A program made the translations under genes and the position numbers. A DNA stretch of 63,700 nucleotides. It comes from Verrucomicrobiaceae bacterium UBA7681 (lineage in GTDB: Bacteria; Verrucomicrobiota; Verrucomicrobiia; Verrucomicrobiales; Verrucomicrobiaceae). Location: the NCBI GenBank assembly GCA_002482965.1, contig DLGZ01000059.1:230229-293928 (forward strand), given 5' to 3'. How positions within the stretch are numbered: the stretch's first letter is position 1; the number at the start of each line of letters is the position of its first letter. Positions 44,151 through 53,261 of this stretch are shown piece by piece. Below the pieces are notes generated by a model, which saw only the letters and a program-made list of their open reading frames with translations, did not search any database and had not been told where the DNA came from.

Positions 44151-46469
44151 ATGTCGCAATTCCCTTCCCACCTGCCCGCACGTCTGCGCTTTGCCGTGTT
44201 GTTGGTGCTTTTGATTCTCGGCATGCGCCAGGTCTCGAAGGCTCAGGCCCCTGCCGGGCCGCTGCCAGCGGCCGGCACCTATGTGCCCGTGGGTGAAGGT
44301 GCATCCATCAAGGTCAATTTTCCGAGCGCCCCCATCCAGGCCATCATCCCCTTTTACACCCAGCTCACGGGGAAAAAGCTCATCCTCGACTCGGCGCTTC
44401 AGGGCGAGATGCTGCACATCTACTCCCCGCAGTTGCTCACGAAGAAGGACGCGATCGCCTTCATCGAAGCCACGCTGCTGCTCAACAACTACGCGATCAT
44501 CAATGTCGATGCCAACACCGCGAAGCTGATCAACCAGTCCGGTGGCAAAAGCCCCACCGCCGACGGCTTGAGGGTGTACAATTCCCTCAGCGATCTGCCG
44601 CAGAATGAGGAGATCTGCCACTACGTGCTGCCCTTGCAGTTCGTCTCGGCGGACGAAGCCTCCAAGGCCTTTCAGCAGGTCATTAAACTGCACGGTTACG
44701 GTGCCATGACCGGCATCTCCAACGACACGGCCCTCATCATCACGGAAAACAGCACGACCATTCGCAGCATCTGCGAGATTGCCCAGATCATCGACGTCCC
44801 ACCGACGGAAACCGCGAATGAAATGATCAAGCTGGAGCGCTCCGATGTGGAGCTGGTGGCCGAGATTGTGAATGAGATCTTCGAACAGGAGGAAAAGGCG
44901 AAGAGCTCCACGACCGCGCCTGCTGCCGCCGTGCCGAATGCCGCGGCCCGTCCTGGAGTTCCCGCTGTGCCGGTCAGTCCCTCCGGCAGCAGCACCACCG
45001 CAACCAATCCGGCCGCCGCACGCGTCAAAGTCTTTGCCTACCGCCGGACGAATGAGCTGCTGGTGATCGGCCGTCCGGTGGACATCACGTACATCAAGGG
45101 GCTGGTCGGGAAACTCGACAAGCAGGGCGATGGCTCCAATTTCCTCAAGCGCCGTCTGAAGTATCTCGACGTGATTGATTTCCTGTCAGTGGCCTACAAT
45201 GCGCTGGCCAAAGACACCGACATTCAAGGCAACAACGACGGTGCCATCGCGGGGGCTCCCGGCGGTGGTGGCACACGCCGAAAATCGGGCGCCAGCTCGA
45301 GGTCCTCCTCGGACGACAGCAACAGCAACAATTCCAACGGCTTCGGCAGCAGCGACAGCTCCGCCTATGGCTCAAACACAGGCCTGGGAGGCGGCTTCGG
45401 CAATTCCTCCGGCTCACAAGGCAACTCGAACTCGAACCGCAGTCTGCTCGACAATCCGGAGGATGTGGGTGCTCCTGAGTCCATGGTCGTCGGCAAGACG
45501 CTGCTCATCGGCGATCCGCAGTCGAACAGTCTCATCGTTTCGGGTTCTCCCGAGCACATCGCACGCATTGACCAACTGCTGGTGGAAATGGATATCCGCC
45601 CCCAGCAGATTTACATTTCTGCGATCATCGGCCAGTTGAGCCTGGGCAAGAATTTCAACTACGGGGTGGATTTCCTCCAGCTGCTGTCGGATTTCAGCGT
45701 CAACCGCAACGGTGCCACCAGTACATCCACCACGGGCGGTTCCACCACGGCAGCATCCAACATCATCCAGTTTCCGGCGAAGTTTGGGCAGCTCAATTTC
45801 TACGGCCAGATCGGTGCGCTGAGCAACTACATCAAGGTGATCGACAGCAACAACAACTTCAAGGTGCTGGCCACGCCGAGCATCTACGCGAAGAATGCCG
45901 CCAAATCTGTGATCTCCTCCGGTCAGAGCATCGCCGTGCCTGCCAACATCCTGACCAACGGCGCCTTCACAGGTGGTGTGGCGAGCAACAGCGTGAGCGT
46001 GACCTATCGGGATGTCCTTCTCAAGCTTGAGGTCATCCCGCTGATCAACTCCGACGATGAAGTCACCCTGCGCATCGCCCAGATCAATGACAACATTGTC
46101 GGCTCGCAGACCATCGGCGGCAACACCGTGCCCACCATCGGCAAACAGGAACTGCTGACGGAAGTGGCGGTGAAGAACGGTGCCACGGTGGTTCTCGGGG
46201 GGCTGATCACGGAGAAAGTCACCAAAGGTAAAAACGGAGTCATCGGTCTCCGCCGCATTCCGATTCTGGGAAATCTCTTTGGCACCACGCAAAATCAAAC
46301 GACCCGCGAAGAGCTGCTCATCTTCATCCAGCCCCGCATTGTGCGCTCGGACGATCCACTCGACACGCCTAACAACATCGAAAGCGGTCGCAGCCAAGTC
46401 TATGATGAGGCGATGCAGTTTGGCTCCCCCGGACTTGAAAACATTCCCCGCGCACTTCCTGCGCGGTAA
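44151..46469 (+). CDS. Secretin (GspD-like), second copy
   Basis: A 772-residue outer-membrane secretin. The signal peptide is preceded by a basic start (cleavage near residue 31, S-K-A-Q-A). N-domains follow, with a Thr/Ala/Pro-rich linker near 245-285 and a Ser/Asn/Gly-rich insertion of about 60 residues near 370-430. The secretin domain (about 540-740) carries V-I-S-S-G-Q-S-I-A-V-P, V-P-T-I-G-K-Q-E and V-V-L-G-G-L-I-T-E motifs. It is related to the 5.3-7.7 kb secretin in layout but clearly divergent in sequence. No other secretion genes flank it, so it is an orphan copy with its own promoter. It could serve a second type II-like system or a filament system. Confidence 0.88.
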   Translation: MSQFPSHLPARLRFAVLLVLLILGMRQVSKAQAPAGPLPAAGTYVPVGEGASIKVNFPSAPIQAIIPFYTQLTGKKLILDSALQGEMLHIYSPQLLTKKDAIAFIEATLLLNNYAIINVDANTAKLINQSGGKSPTADGLRVYNSLSDLPQNEEICHYVLPLQFVSADEASKAFQQVIKLHGYGAMTGISNDTALIITENSTTIRSICEIAQIIDVPPTETANEMIKLERSDVELVAEIVNEIFEQEEKAKSSTTAPAAAVPNAAARPGVPAVPVSPSGSSTTATNPAAARVKVFAYRRTNELLVIGRPVDITYIKGLVGKLDKQGDGSNFLKRRLKYLDVIDFLSVAYNALAKDTDIQGNNDGAIAGAPGGGGTRRKSGASSRSSSDDSNSNNSNGFGSSDSSAYGSNTGLGGGFGNSSGSQGNSNSNRSLLDNPEDVGAPESMVVGKTLLIGDPQSNSLIVSGSPEHIARIDQLLVEMDIRPQQIYISAIIGQLSLGKNFNYGVDFLQLLSDFSVNRNGATSTSTTGGSTTAASNIIQFPAKFGQLNFYGQIGALSNYIKVIDSNNNFKVLATPSIYAKNAAKSVISSGQSIAVPANILTNGAFTGGVASNSVSVTYRDVLLKLEVIPLINSDDEVTLRIAQINDNIVGSQTIGGNTVPTIGKQELLTEVAVKNGATVVLGGLITEKVTKGKNGVIGLRRIPILGNLFGTTQNQTTREELLIFIQPRIVRSDDPLDTPNNIESGRSQVYDEAMQFGSPGLENIPRALPAR

Positions 46470-46671
46470 GTGAAGCGGGGCGAACGCGCCAAAGGAGCGT
46501 CGACTTCAAAGAGGTCTACACGGTGCAGGTGCAGCACCCAGAGTGTGATCCTCACGGCGATCTGACTTCTGCGTGCTACAAGAGATGCGGCACCCTGCTT
46601 TCGTCCTTTAAGGAACCAGAAGGGATCAAGATGATCCCTCTCCTTGACCGCTCTCTCAAACCAACGCCCTC
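46470..46671. other. Convergent intergenic region with 8-bp inverted repeat
   Basis: The 202-base spacer between the secretin and mlaA stops holds a perfect inverted repeat, AGGGATCA (46621-46628) and TGATCCCT (46632-46639), with a 3-base loop. It could act as a bidirectional terminator, although no long T-run follows. The rest shows nothing recognisable. Confidence 0.4.
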
Positions 46672-47502
46672 TTACTTCTTGATGGCTTCAGCGCGATTCT
46701 GGCTGTAGGCACTGCGTGTGGAGAGATAAGGATCGACGGCATCCTTTGTGATCGTGTCATAATTCTCCATCTGGGCAGGCGTCGAACGCAGCGTGTTGGC
46801 CAAAGGAGGCACGATGACCCAGTCATGATTGTTCCGGCTGCCGTACCACCAGAAGTAAGGCCAGTTGACCGGATTGAGGGCATAGTCCCCGACCAAGCCG
46901 ACTCCATCGCGCAGGCTGCTGGGGCCCAGCAATGGCAGGACTATGTACGGGCCGTTCGGAATGCCCCACTTCCCAAAGGTCTGTGCGGTGTCTTCGTCAG
47001 GAACATTGGCGAGCGCCGGAATCTTTTCCGCAGGCCGGAAGATGCCGCCGATACCACCCACAGTGTTGACGACGAACTTGCCGGTTTCCTGCCCCGCACG
47101 CTTGAACTTGCCCTGGAGGGTGCAGTTCACGAAACGCACTGGGTACTTCACGTTTTCAAAGGCATTGTCGATCCCCTTGCGCACAGGCCTTGGCAGGATC
47201 AGCTGATAGCCCTTCGAGATCGGACGGAGGAGGAAGGTGTACAACTGGTTGTTCACCCAGAACGTGCCGCGATTGAGCTTCTCCAGCGGGTCGGAAATAT
47301 CCGGTGCTGTGGCATACTCATCGAGTTCATCATCCTTGACCGTCCCAACTTTGTCTGCGGCTGCGCCCTTCTTGGTTGCAGCCATGGGAGTGGCCGCTGC
47401 GGTGGGTTTCACCGTAGTCTTGGCTGCCTGCATGCTGCAATCTGTCAGCAGCGGAGTGGCGGCCAACAACAAGAGACGGAGTGTGTATGCACGGTATTTC
47501 AT
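46672..47502 (-). CDS. mlaA: MlaA (VacJ) outer-membrane lipoprotein
   Basis: A 276-residue lipoprotein (lipobox L-T-D-C22). The conserved VacJ/MlaA body begins near residue 68 with D-P-L-E-K-L-N-R and includes N-x-x-x-x-V-K-Y-P-V-R-F-V-N, G-G-I-G-G-I-F and T-F-G-K-W-G-I-P-N-G-P-Y-I-V-L-P-L-L-G-P-S-S-L-R-D. In the Mla pathway it removes phospholipids from the outer leaflet of the outer membrane and hands them to MlaC. It is the last gene of the mla operon; its start overlaps the mlaC stop by 4 bases. In E. coli mlaA is unlinked to the rest. Confidence 0.93.
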   Translation of the reverse strand: MKYRAYTLRLLLLAATPLLTDCSMQAAKTTVKPTAAATPMAATKKGAAADKVGTVKDDELDEYATAPDISDPLEKLNRGTFWVNNQLYTFLLRPISKGYQLILPRPVRKGIDNAFENVKYPVRFVNCTLQGKFKRAGQETGKFVVNTVGGIGGIFRPAEKIPALANVPDEDTAQTFGKWGIPNGPYIVLPLLGPSSLRDGVGLVGDYALNPVNWPYFWWYGSRNNHDWVIVPPLANTLRSTPAQMENYDTITKDAVDPYLSTRSAYSQNRAEAIKK

Positions 47503-48068
47503 TGGGGGCGGGAGACGGACTGCGTAAGAGAGCTTATGACACCATTTGCGCCACCTTTTTTAAATTGCGCATCCAATTGGCTGCGGTAGTTGGCGATCAG
47601 GCTGACTCCCTCGATCACCACGTCCGTAATTTGCATCTGCTCCATGCGGTAGGTCACGCTGTAGTGGCTGCCCAGGTAAACCATGCTCGTCGGCACATCA
47701 ACGCGATCAGCCGACGGAGACACGGCTGTTTTGTAGGTGATGGCCGGATGCTCTCCCGGTGTGAATTTGCCGCTGTAGCTGCGGATGATCAGCGTCGTAA
47801 AAAGCTTAGTGGCCTGCTGCTGCTGAGCTGGCGTGAACTGCTTCCAACCAGGCCCCACGGCGCGCTTGGTCATCGTTTCAAAACTCACGTACTTCTGCAG
47901 CACCGGGCGCAGTTTCTCCGGCAGTGCGCTGCGGTTTCCGGCACGATCAGCCACGGCCAGGACTTCAGTCACTGCGGATTTCAGGCGGGTCTGAGCCTCA
48001 GCAATCTGGGCAGACACGGCCAGGGGTGCAGCGGCCAGGAGGAGTGGGAGCAGAAAACGTAGGGTCAT
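47499..48068 (-). CDS. mlaC: MlaC periplasmic phospholipid-binding protein
   Basis: A 189-residue periplasmic protein with a signal peptide ending V-S-A-Q. The body shows MlaC features: V-L-Q-K-Y-V-S-F-E-T-M-T-K-R-A-V-G near the middle, then a beta region with D-V-V-I-E-G-V-S-L-I-A-N-Y-R-S-Q. It shuttles phospholipid between MlaA and the MlaFED inner-membrane complex. It overlaps mlaD (upstream) and mlaA (downstream) by 4 bases each. Confidence 0.9.
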   Translation of the reverse strand: MTLRFLLPLLLAAAPLAVSAQIAEAQTRLKSAVTEVLAVADRAGNRSALPEKLRPVLQKYVSFETMTKRAVGPGWKQFTPAQQQQATKLFTTLIIRSYSGKFTPGEHPAITYKTAVSPSADRVDVPTSMVYLGSHYSVTYRMEQMQITDVVIEGVSLIANYRSQLDAQFKKGGANGVISSLTQSVSRPQ

Positions 48069-48544
48069 GGGGCGGGGGGAGGTGCGTCTTTACCTTTTTC
48101 AACAGAGCCAAAAGCCATCTTGCCAATTAACGACTCAAGATCGACCGAGGACTCAGTCATCGTGATCCGTGAACCAGCGGAAAGGTAAGTTTCATCCGCG
48201 CCCGGTGCAAGTGCCACGTATTTGTCGCCGATGAGTCCGGTGGTTTTGATCGAGGCCATGGTATCGGTGGGCAGTTTCAGCCCCGCCTGTACGCGCAGCG
48301 TCACCATCGCGCTGTAGTCCGTGTCATCCACGCGGATGCCTTCGACACGCCCGACAGGGACACCTGCCACCAGCACGCTGCTGCCGGAATTGAGCCCTCC
48401 GGCATTGGTAAAGCGGGCCTCCATCACATAGGTGTCGCCACCGACCATTGATCCCGCGCCGAGTTTCACCGTCAGATACACGATGGCGGCGATCCCCAGG
48501 AGGACGAAGAGTCCCACGTAAAGTTCCAGCTTGGATTGTTTCAT
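48065..48544 (-). CDS. mlaD: MlaD, MCE-domain protein
   Basis: A 159-residue protein with one N-terminal membrane helix (about 7-27) and a single MCE domain (about 38-118: A-R-F-T-N-A-G-G-L, G-V-P-V-G-R-V, G-L-I-G-D-K-Y-V-A-L). It forms the hexameric periplasmic ring of the MlaFED transporter. Both ends overlap neighbouring mla genes by 4 bases. Confidence 0.93.
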   Translation of the reverse strand: MKQSKLELYVGLFVLLGIAAIVYLTVKLGAGSMVGGDTYVMEARFTNAGGLNSGSSVLVAGVPVGRVEGIRVDDTDYSAMVTLRVQAGLKLPTDTMASIKTTGLIGDKYVALAPGADETYLSAGSRITMTESSVDLESLIGKMAFGSVEKGKDAPPPAP

Positions 48545-49353
48545 GAGTCTTCAGTTTGCAGGGCTTCGCCACGTCTCATAGCAGCAAGTGTGCGGCCAAG
48601 TGCGTCCGCGCTGTCGCGAAAGTCACCCACCACGGTGGCGGTGGAGGCGGTAAATTCAGCAGGCGAGCCTTCAAAGCACATGCGCCCTTTGTCAAGCAAG
48701 GCCACGCGGTCACTTGCGATGAGCGCCTCGGTGAGGTCATGCGTCACGACGAGCGCGGTGAAGCCAAACTGGCGCTGATACTTGGCGATCATGGCAAAAA
48801 CGGCATTGCGCCGCAGGGGGTCGAGACCGGCGGTGGGCTCATCAAACAGCACCAGCTCCGGCCGCGTGACGATGGCGCGTGCCAGCGCGAGGCGCTTCTG
48901 CATGCCGCCGGAAAGCTGGCTGGGATAGCGGTCTTGATGGGCCTCCAGTTCGAGCTGCCGCAGCGCCTCCAGACTGCGCTCGCGGATTTCCTTGTCGGGC
49001 AGATCCGTTGTCTGCTCCAAAGGCAGAGCCACGTTTTCCAGGGCGGTCAGTGAGTCAAACAGCGCATTGCTTTGAAACAGAAAGCTGCAGCGCCTGCGGA
49101 AATCGGCCAGCGCTGCGGCATCGCCCACAGTGAGCGGCTTGCCATCAAAGTGGATGCTGCCGGCATCGGGCTGAACGACATTTGCCAGACATTTCAGCAG
49201 CACGGACTTACCAGCACCGCTGCGTCCCAGGACGCTCACCAGACTGCCGCGTGGCACATTGAGGCTGGCCCCATCCAGTACGACGTTGTCTTGGAAGCGC
49301 TTGAACAAGCCTTCGATGCGCAGCAGCAGTGGTTGATTGGTCTCAGCAACCAT
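48541..49353 (-). CDS. mlaF: MlaF, ATP-binding protein of the phospholipid transporter
   Basis: A 270-residue ABC ATPase with Walker A G-R-S-G-A-G-K-S, signature L-S-G-G-M-Q-K-R and Walker B L-V-L-F-D-E-P-T-A-G-L-D-P, the MlaF/Ttg2A pattern. The ATG at 49353 follows the mlaE stop by 2 bases; an in-frame start upstream at 49470 lies inside mlaE and is unlikely. The C-terminus overlaps mlaD by 4 bases. Confidence 0.94.
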   Translation of the reverse strand: MVAETNQPLLLRIEGLFKRFQDNVVLDGASLNVPRGSLVSVLGRSGAGKSVLLKCLANVVQPDAGSIHFDGKPLTVGDAAALADFRRRCSFLFQSNALFDSLTALENVALPLEQTTDLPDKEIRERSLEALRQLELEAHQDRYPSQLSGGMQKRLALARAIVTRPELVLFDEPTAGLDPLRRNAVFAMIAKYQRQFGFTALVVTHDLTEALIASDRVALLDKGRMCFEGSPAEFTASTATVVGDFRDSADALGRTLAAMRRGEALQTEDS

Positions 49354-49355
49354 GA

Positions 49356-50132
49356 TCAGACGAGGAAGGAGGTGATGATGTAATCGGCGGCCAGCACGAT
49401 GATGCTCGACTGCACCACCGCACGCGTGGTCGAGGCACTGACGGCACGCGCTCCGGTGGCAGAACTGCAACGGTGCGCGTTAAAACCATGGTAGGCACAC
49501 AGTGAGATCGTCAGCAGGCCAAAGGTGGCCGCCTTGATGAAACACTCCCGCACATCCGGCGCTGAAATCGCGCGCTCCACGGAGGACCAGTACACTCCAG
49601 GCTCGAGTCCGAGCAGCAGCGAGCCCGACAAGCTGCCTCCCCACAAACCCACCGTGACAAAGAGGGCGGTCTGCATTGGATACACCACCAGCGCTGCAAG
49701 CAGTCGCGGTGTGACCAGATAGGCATGAGTGCTCACGCCCATGGTCTCCAGTGCGGCAATCTGCTCGGTGTTGCGCTGAATGCCCAGCTCGGCGGCGAGG
49801 GCGGAACCCGCCTGCCCTACCAACATCAACGCCGCCAGCACCGGCCCCAGTTCGCGGATCAGGCTCAGCGAAACCAGCGTGCCGAGCAGGCCCTCCGAGC
49901 CAAAGCGGTTCAGCACATAGTAGCCCTGCAGGCCAAGCACCAGCCCGGTGAACATACCCACAATCAGGATCACCGGCAGGCAGCGAACGCCCTGCTCAAA
50001 ACCTGCGCGCACAATCCGCCGGCCCAGCCGCCGCGCACCCAGCGCAGAACGAAAAGACCGCCCCGTAAAGAGAGCAAAGTCGCCCAGTTCATGAACAATT
50101 GAGAGTGAGTAACGACCTACGGTGCGCAGCAT
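49356..50132 (-). CDS. mlaE: MlaE, permease of the phospholipid transporter
   Basis: A 258-residue inner-membrane permease (MlaE/Ttg2B family). It shows an amphipathic N-terminal helix and about five membrane segments, with the family core R-E-L-G-P-V-L-A-A-L-M-L-V-G, A-A-E-L-G and E-Q-I-A-A-L-E-T-M-G-V. It is the first gene of the mlaE-F-D-C-A operon. No STAS protein (MlaB) gene is present. Confidence 0.94.
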   Translation of the reverse strand: MLRTVGRYSLSIVHELGDFALFTGRSFRSALGARRLGRRIVRAGFEQGVRCLPVILIVGMFTGLVLGLQGYYVLNRFGSEGLLGTLVSLSLIRELGPVLAALMLVGQAGSALAAELGIQRNTEQIAALETMGVSTHAYLVTPRLLAALVVYPMQTALFVTVGLWGGSLSGSLLLGLEPGVYWSSVERAISAPDVRECFIKAATFGLLTISLCAYHGFNAHRCSSATGARAVSASTTRAVVQSSIIVLAADYIITSFLV

Positions 50133-50216
50133 GCGGTGCCCAGACTTTCACCCACGCAGCAGAGATGCGCAACGCCACAGAGCTCCCCCGACGCAATTAT
50201 TCTTGGCCGTTCGAAA

Positions 50217-51368
50217 TCACAGCTCGCCCACGGGCAGCCACTTGCGCTGCTCCCAGCTTTGCAGGCCGAGCTCGGCCAGTTGCACGCCTTTGGCGCCTTC
50301 GCGCAGCGTCCAAGGGAACGGTGTATCCAGCGCGACGTGTTTGAGAAATTCCTCCCACTGGATCTTGAAGGCGTTGTCGTAGGTCGTCGTGTCTGGCACT
50401 TCCTGCCAGCCGCCGAAGAAATCGATCGGCTGGTCGATGTCCGGATTCCAGGTGGGCCGGGGCGTGGTGCCGATGCTCTGCACCCAGCACTTGCGCAGCC
50501 CCACGATGGCGCTGCCATGCGTGCCGTCCACCTGCATGGTCAGCAGATCATCGCGCCGCACGCGCACTGTCCAGGAGCTGTTGAACTGGCAGATGACACC
50601 GTCCTCGCACTCAAAGGTGGCGTAGCAGGCGTCGTCGCTGGTGCAGGCGTACTCCTTGCCGCGCTCGTCGAGGCGCTTCGGCAGATGCGTGGCACCGATG
50701 CAGCTCACGGCCTTGATCTTGCCAAAGAGATTGTCCACCACGTAACGCCAGTGGCATAACATATCCACGATGATGCCGCCGCCGTCTTCCTTGCGGTAGT
50801 TCCAGGAGGGGCGCTGCGCGGGCTGGTCGCCTTCCTCTCCGGTGAAGACCCAGTAACCAAACTCGCCACGCACGCTGAGGATGCGACCAAAATAACCCTG
50901 ATCCCGTAACGTGCGGAACTTGCGAATGCCGCTGAGCCAGAGCTTGTCCTGCACCACGCCGTTTTTCACGCCGGCGTCTTCGCAGAGCTTTGCCAAACGT
51001 AACGCCTCACTCGTTTCAACTGCAGTTGGTTTCTCGCAGTAGATCGCCTTCCCTGCCTGCACCGCTTTCTCCACAAAACCCGCGCGCTGCAAGGTGCCTG
51101 ACGCATCAAAGAAGATCTCGTCCTCCTTGTTCGCCAGCGCCGCATCGATGTCTGTGGTGTAGCGGGTGATTCCCGTACGCTCCGCCAACGCCTTCAGCTT
51201 GTCATGATTCCGCCCCGTGAGGATCGGGTCCGGCATCAGCGTGAGACCATCGCTCACCTTCAGCCCGCCTTGATCGCGGATGGCCTTGATCGAGCGGATC
51301 AGGTGCTGGTTCGTACCCATGCGTCCCGTGACGCCGTTCATGATGATGCCGATTCGTTTGGTTTCCAT
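50217..51368 (-). CDS. Gfo/Idh/MocA family oxidoreductase (first)
   Basis: A 383-residue NAD(P)-dependent sugar or sugar-alcohol dehydrogenase. The Rossmann-type start is I-G-I-I-M-N-G-V-T-G-R-M-G, and the E-K-P motif that binds the cofactor nicotinamide and substrate is in Y-C-E-K-P-T-A. The C-terminal domain is the usual beta-sheet dimer domain. It lies 12 bases downstream of a sugar isomerase gene on the same strand, so both probably act on the same sugar. No signal peptide. Confidence 0.88.
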   Translation of the reverse strand: METKRIGIIMNGVTGRMGTNQHLIRSIKAIRDQGGLKVSDGLTLMPDPILTGRNHDKLKALAERTGITRYTTDIDAALANKEDEIFFDASGTLQRAGFVEKAVQAGKAIYCEKPTAVETSEALRLAKLCEDAGVKNGVVQDKLWLSGIRKFRTLRDQGYFGRILSVRGEFGYWVFTGEEGDQPAQRPSWNYRKEDGGGIIVDMLCHWRYVVDNLFGKIKAVSCIGATHLPKRLDERGKEYACTSDDACYATFECEDGVICQFNSSWTVRVRRDDLLTMQVDGTHGSAIVGLRKCWVQSIGTTPRPTWNPDIDQPIDFFGGWQEVPDTTTYDNAFKIQWEEFLKHVALDTPFPWTLREGAKGVQLAELGLQSWEQRKWLPVGEL

Positions 51369-51380
51369 GCTGGTTGGTAG

Positions 51381-52193
51381 TTAAGAGTAAAGCTGCGCGT
51401 AAGAGGAAGCGATTTGATCAAGGAACTCGTTCTGGTCCACGCTCCACCACTTGTTTGAAAAGATCTCCACTTCACGATGACCGATGAAGCCGGTGGCATC
51501 CACCCAGTCGCTGATTTCTTTGATATTGATGCAGCCTTCACCCATGAGACCACGGTCGTTGAGGAGATCGGTGGTCGGCGTTTTCCAGTCACAAATATGG
51601 AAAGCATGCAGGCGGCCCGTTTGACCTGCGAGATCAATCTGGGCCTTCAATTCCGGGTCCCACCAAACATGGTAAACATCCACCGCAATGCCGACCGATT
51701 TCGGTGATCCTAGCACATCACAAATCTCATGTGCCTGCCGCATCGTGTTCACTGCGCTGCGATCATCCGCATACATCGGATGCAAGGGCTCGATGGCCAG
51801 TTTCACGCCCGCCTGTTCCGCCGCAGGCAGCACCGCAGCGATGCCATCGGCGATCTGCTTGCGTGACTCCACCAATGACTGCCCAGGCAAAGCGCCGCAA
51901 ACCAGCACGATGAGCGGAGCACCCACCGCATGCGCCTGCTCGATGGCCTTCAAATTGTCATCAATGGCAGTTTGCCGCCCTACCGCCGTCGTCGCTGGAA
52001 AAAAACCACCGCGGCACAGACTCACCACCTCCAGGCCCGCGTCCCGCGTCTGCCGTGCCACGGCCCCAAGCTCCCGCCCTTCCAAAGCCTGCCGCCAGAT
52101 CGTGATGCCGCTGACGCCACGCTGTGGAAACTGCACCAGGCATTCTTCAAGGCTCAACGGTTTGGTGGTGATGGTATGGACACAAAGTCGGCG
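51381..52193 (-). CDS. Sugar phosphate isomerase/epimerase (xylose isomerase-like TIM barrel)
   Basis: A 270-residue AP-endonuclease/xylose isomerase-type TIM-barrel enzyme. Metal-site residues are visible in A-I-E-P-L-H (Glu), I-A-V-D-V-Y-H-V-W-W-D (Asp/His) and G-H-R-E-V-E-I-F (Glu). Such proteins isomerise or epimerise sugars or inositol derivatives. The ATG at 52193 (MRRLCVH) is used; 52208 is also in frame. It is divergent from a LysR gene and is followed 12 bases later by the oxidoreductase, suggesting a small sugar catabolic operon under LysR control. Confidence 0.85.
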   Translation of the reverse strand, partial: RRLCVHTITTKPLSLEECLVQFPQRGVSGITIWRQALEGRELGAVARQTRDAGLEVVSLCRGGFFPATTAVGRQTAIDDNLKAIEQAHAVGAPLIVLVCGALPGQSLVESRKQIADGIAAVLPAAEQAGVKLAIEPLHPMYADDRSAVNTMRQAHEICDVLGSPKSVGIAVDVYHVWWDPELKAQIDLAGQTGRLHAFHICDWKTPTTDLLNDRGLMGEGCINIKEISDWVDATGFIGHREVEIFSNKWWSVDQNEFLDQIASSYAQLYS

Positions 52194-52276
52194 CATGAGA
52201 AAGATCATGGCAGTGCCAGCTCATAAGAAAAAGATGATTTTACGATACTCCTGATCGGAAATATCAATGGCAGGTC

Positions 52277-53176
52277 ATGGAACTCTACCAACTCGGCTAC
52301 TTCATCGAAATCGCCCGCCAGCGCAGTTTCACCCGAGCGGCCGGGCGATTGCACATGGCGCAGCCAGCGCTGAGCCAGCAGATGAAGAACCTCGAAACGG
52401 AGCTGGGAACGCCCCTGTTCAATCGTGGTCGCAAAGAAGTACAGCTCACTGCCGCCGGGAAAGCCTTTCTGCCGCGTGCCGAAGGACTCCTCATTCAGGC
52501 TGAAGCCGCCAAGGCGATCGTCTCCGATGTGGCCAGCCTGCGGGGCGGCAAGCTGAGCATCGCGGCCATTCCCAGTGTGAGCGCCTGCCTGCTGCCGGAG
52601 GTGATTCACCGTTTCAGCAAGCAGCATGCCCAGGTGGCCCTGCAGTTGATCGAGGACAGTTCCGAACGTGTGGCCGACTGCGTGGAATCCGGCCTGGCCG
52701 ACATCGGCTTTCTCCAACTCCCCGCCAGCAAGTCAGCCTTCAAGGCGCAGCCCCTGATCACCGAGCCTTTCGTTCTCCTCGTTGGTAAAACGCATGCGCT
52801 TGCCCGACAGAAAACCGTGCAGTTGCAGCAGTTGTCCGCCGAATCCTTCATCTTTTACAAGGGCCGCGCGCGCGACACGGCTTTGGAGTCCTGCCGCAAA
52901 GCCGGGTTTGAGCCTCATATCGTCTGCGAGAGCGGCGAACTGGGGACGGTGCGTGCGCTCGTCGCGGCAGGTCTCGGTCTGGCGATTGTTCCCCGGCTCG
53001 CGGCTGGGAATTTGCCCGAGAGCATCTTCACCGTGGCTATTCGCGAACCCAAAATGCAGCGCCAAATCGCCGCCGTCTGGCAGAAAGGCAGTGTACTTTC
53101 GCCTGCGGCAGCAACGCTTCTACAACTGGCAACCGAGCTGCTTGCGCAGGGAAACACTGCGTCTAACGCTTTATAG
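52277..53176 (+). CDS. LysR-family transcriptional regulator
   Basis: A 299-residue LysR regulator with a standard N-terminal HTH (F-T-R-A-A-G-R-L-H-M-A-Q-P-A-L-S-Q-Q) and an effector-binding domain (about 90-290). It is divergent from the sugar isomerase/oxidoreductase genes across an 83-base spacer and is the likely regulator of that operon. The effector is unknown. Confidence 0.92.
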   Translation: MELYQLGYFIEIARQRSFTRAAGRLHMAQPALSQQMKNLETELGTPLFNRGRKEVQLTAAGKAFLPRAEGLLIQAEAAKAIVSDVASLRGGKLSIAAIPSVSACLLPEVIHRFSKQHAQVALQLIEDSSERVADCVESGLADIGFLQLPASKSAFKAQPLITEPFVLLVGKTHALARQKTVQLQQLSAESFIFYKGRARDTALESCRKAGFEPHIVCESGELGTVRALVAAGLGLAIVPRLAAGNLPESIFTVAIREPKMQRQIAAVWQKGSVLSPAAATLLQLATELLAQGNTASNAL

Positions 53177-53182
53177 TTTTGC

Positions 53183-53199
53183 TTGGCGGCATACGCCAA
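53183..53199. repeat. Inverted repeat between convergent genes
   Basis: TTGGCG (53183-53188) and CGCCAA (53194-53199) with a 5-base loop, 7 bases after the LysR stop. Without a T-run it is at best a weak terminator. Confidence 0.3.
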
Positions 53200-53261
53200 T
53201 CAGGAGCCTTAGATAATGCCCCCCCGCCACAGCAGCCCGGGACGGGAGAAGGCAATTCAAA

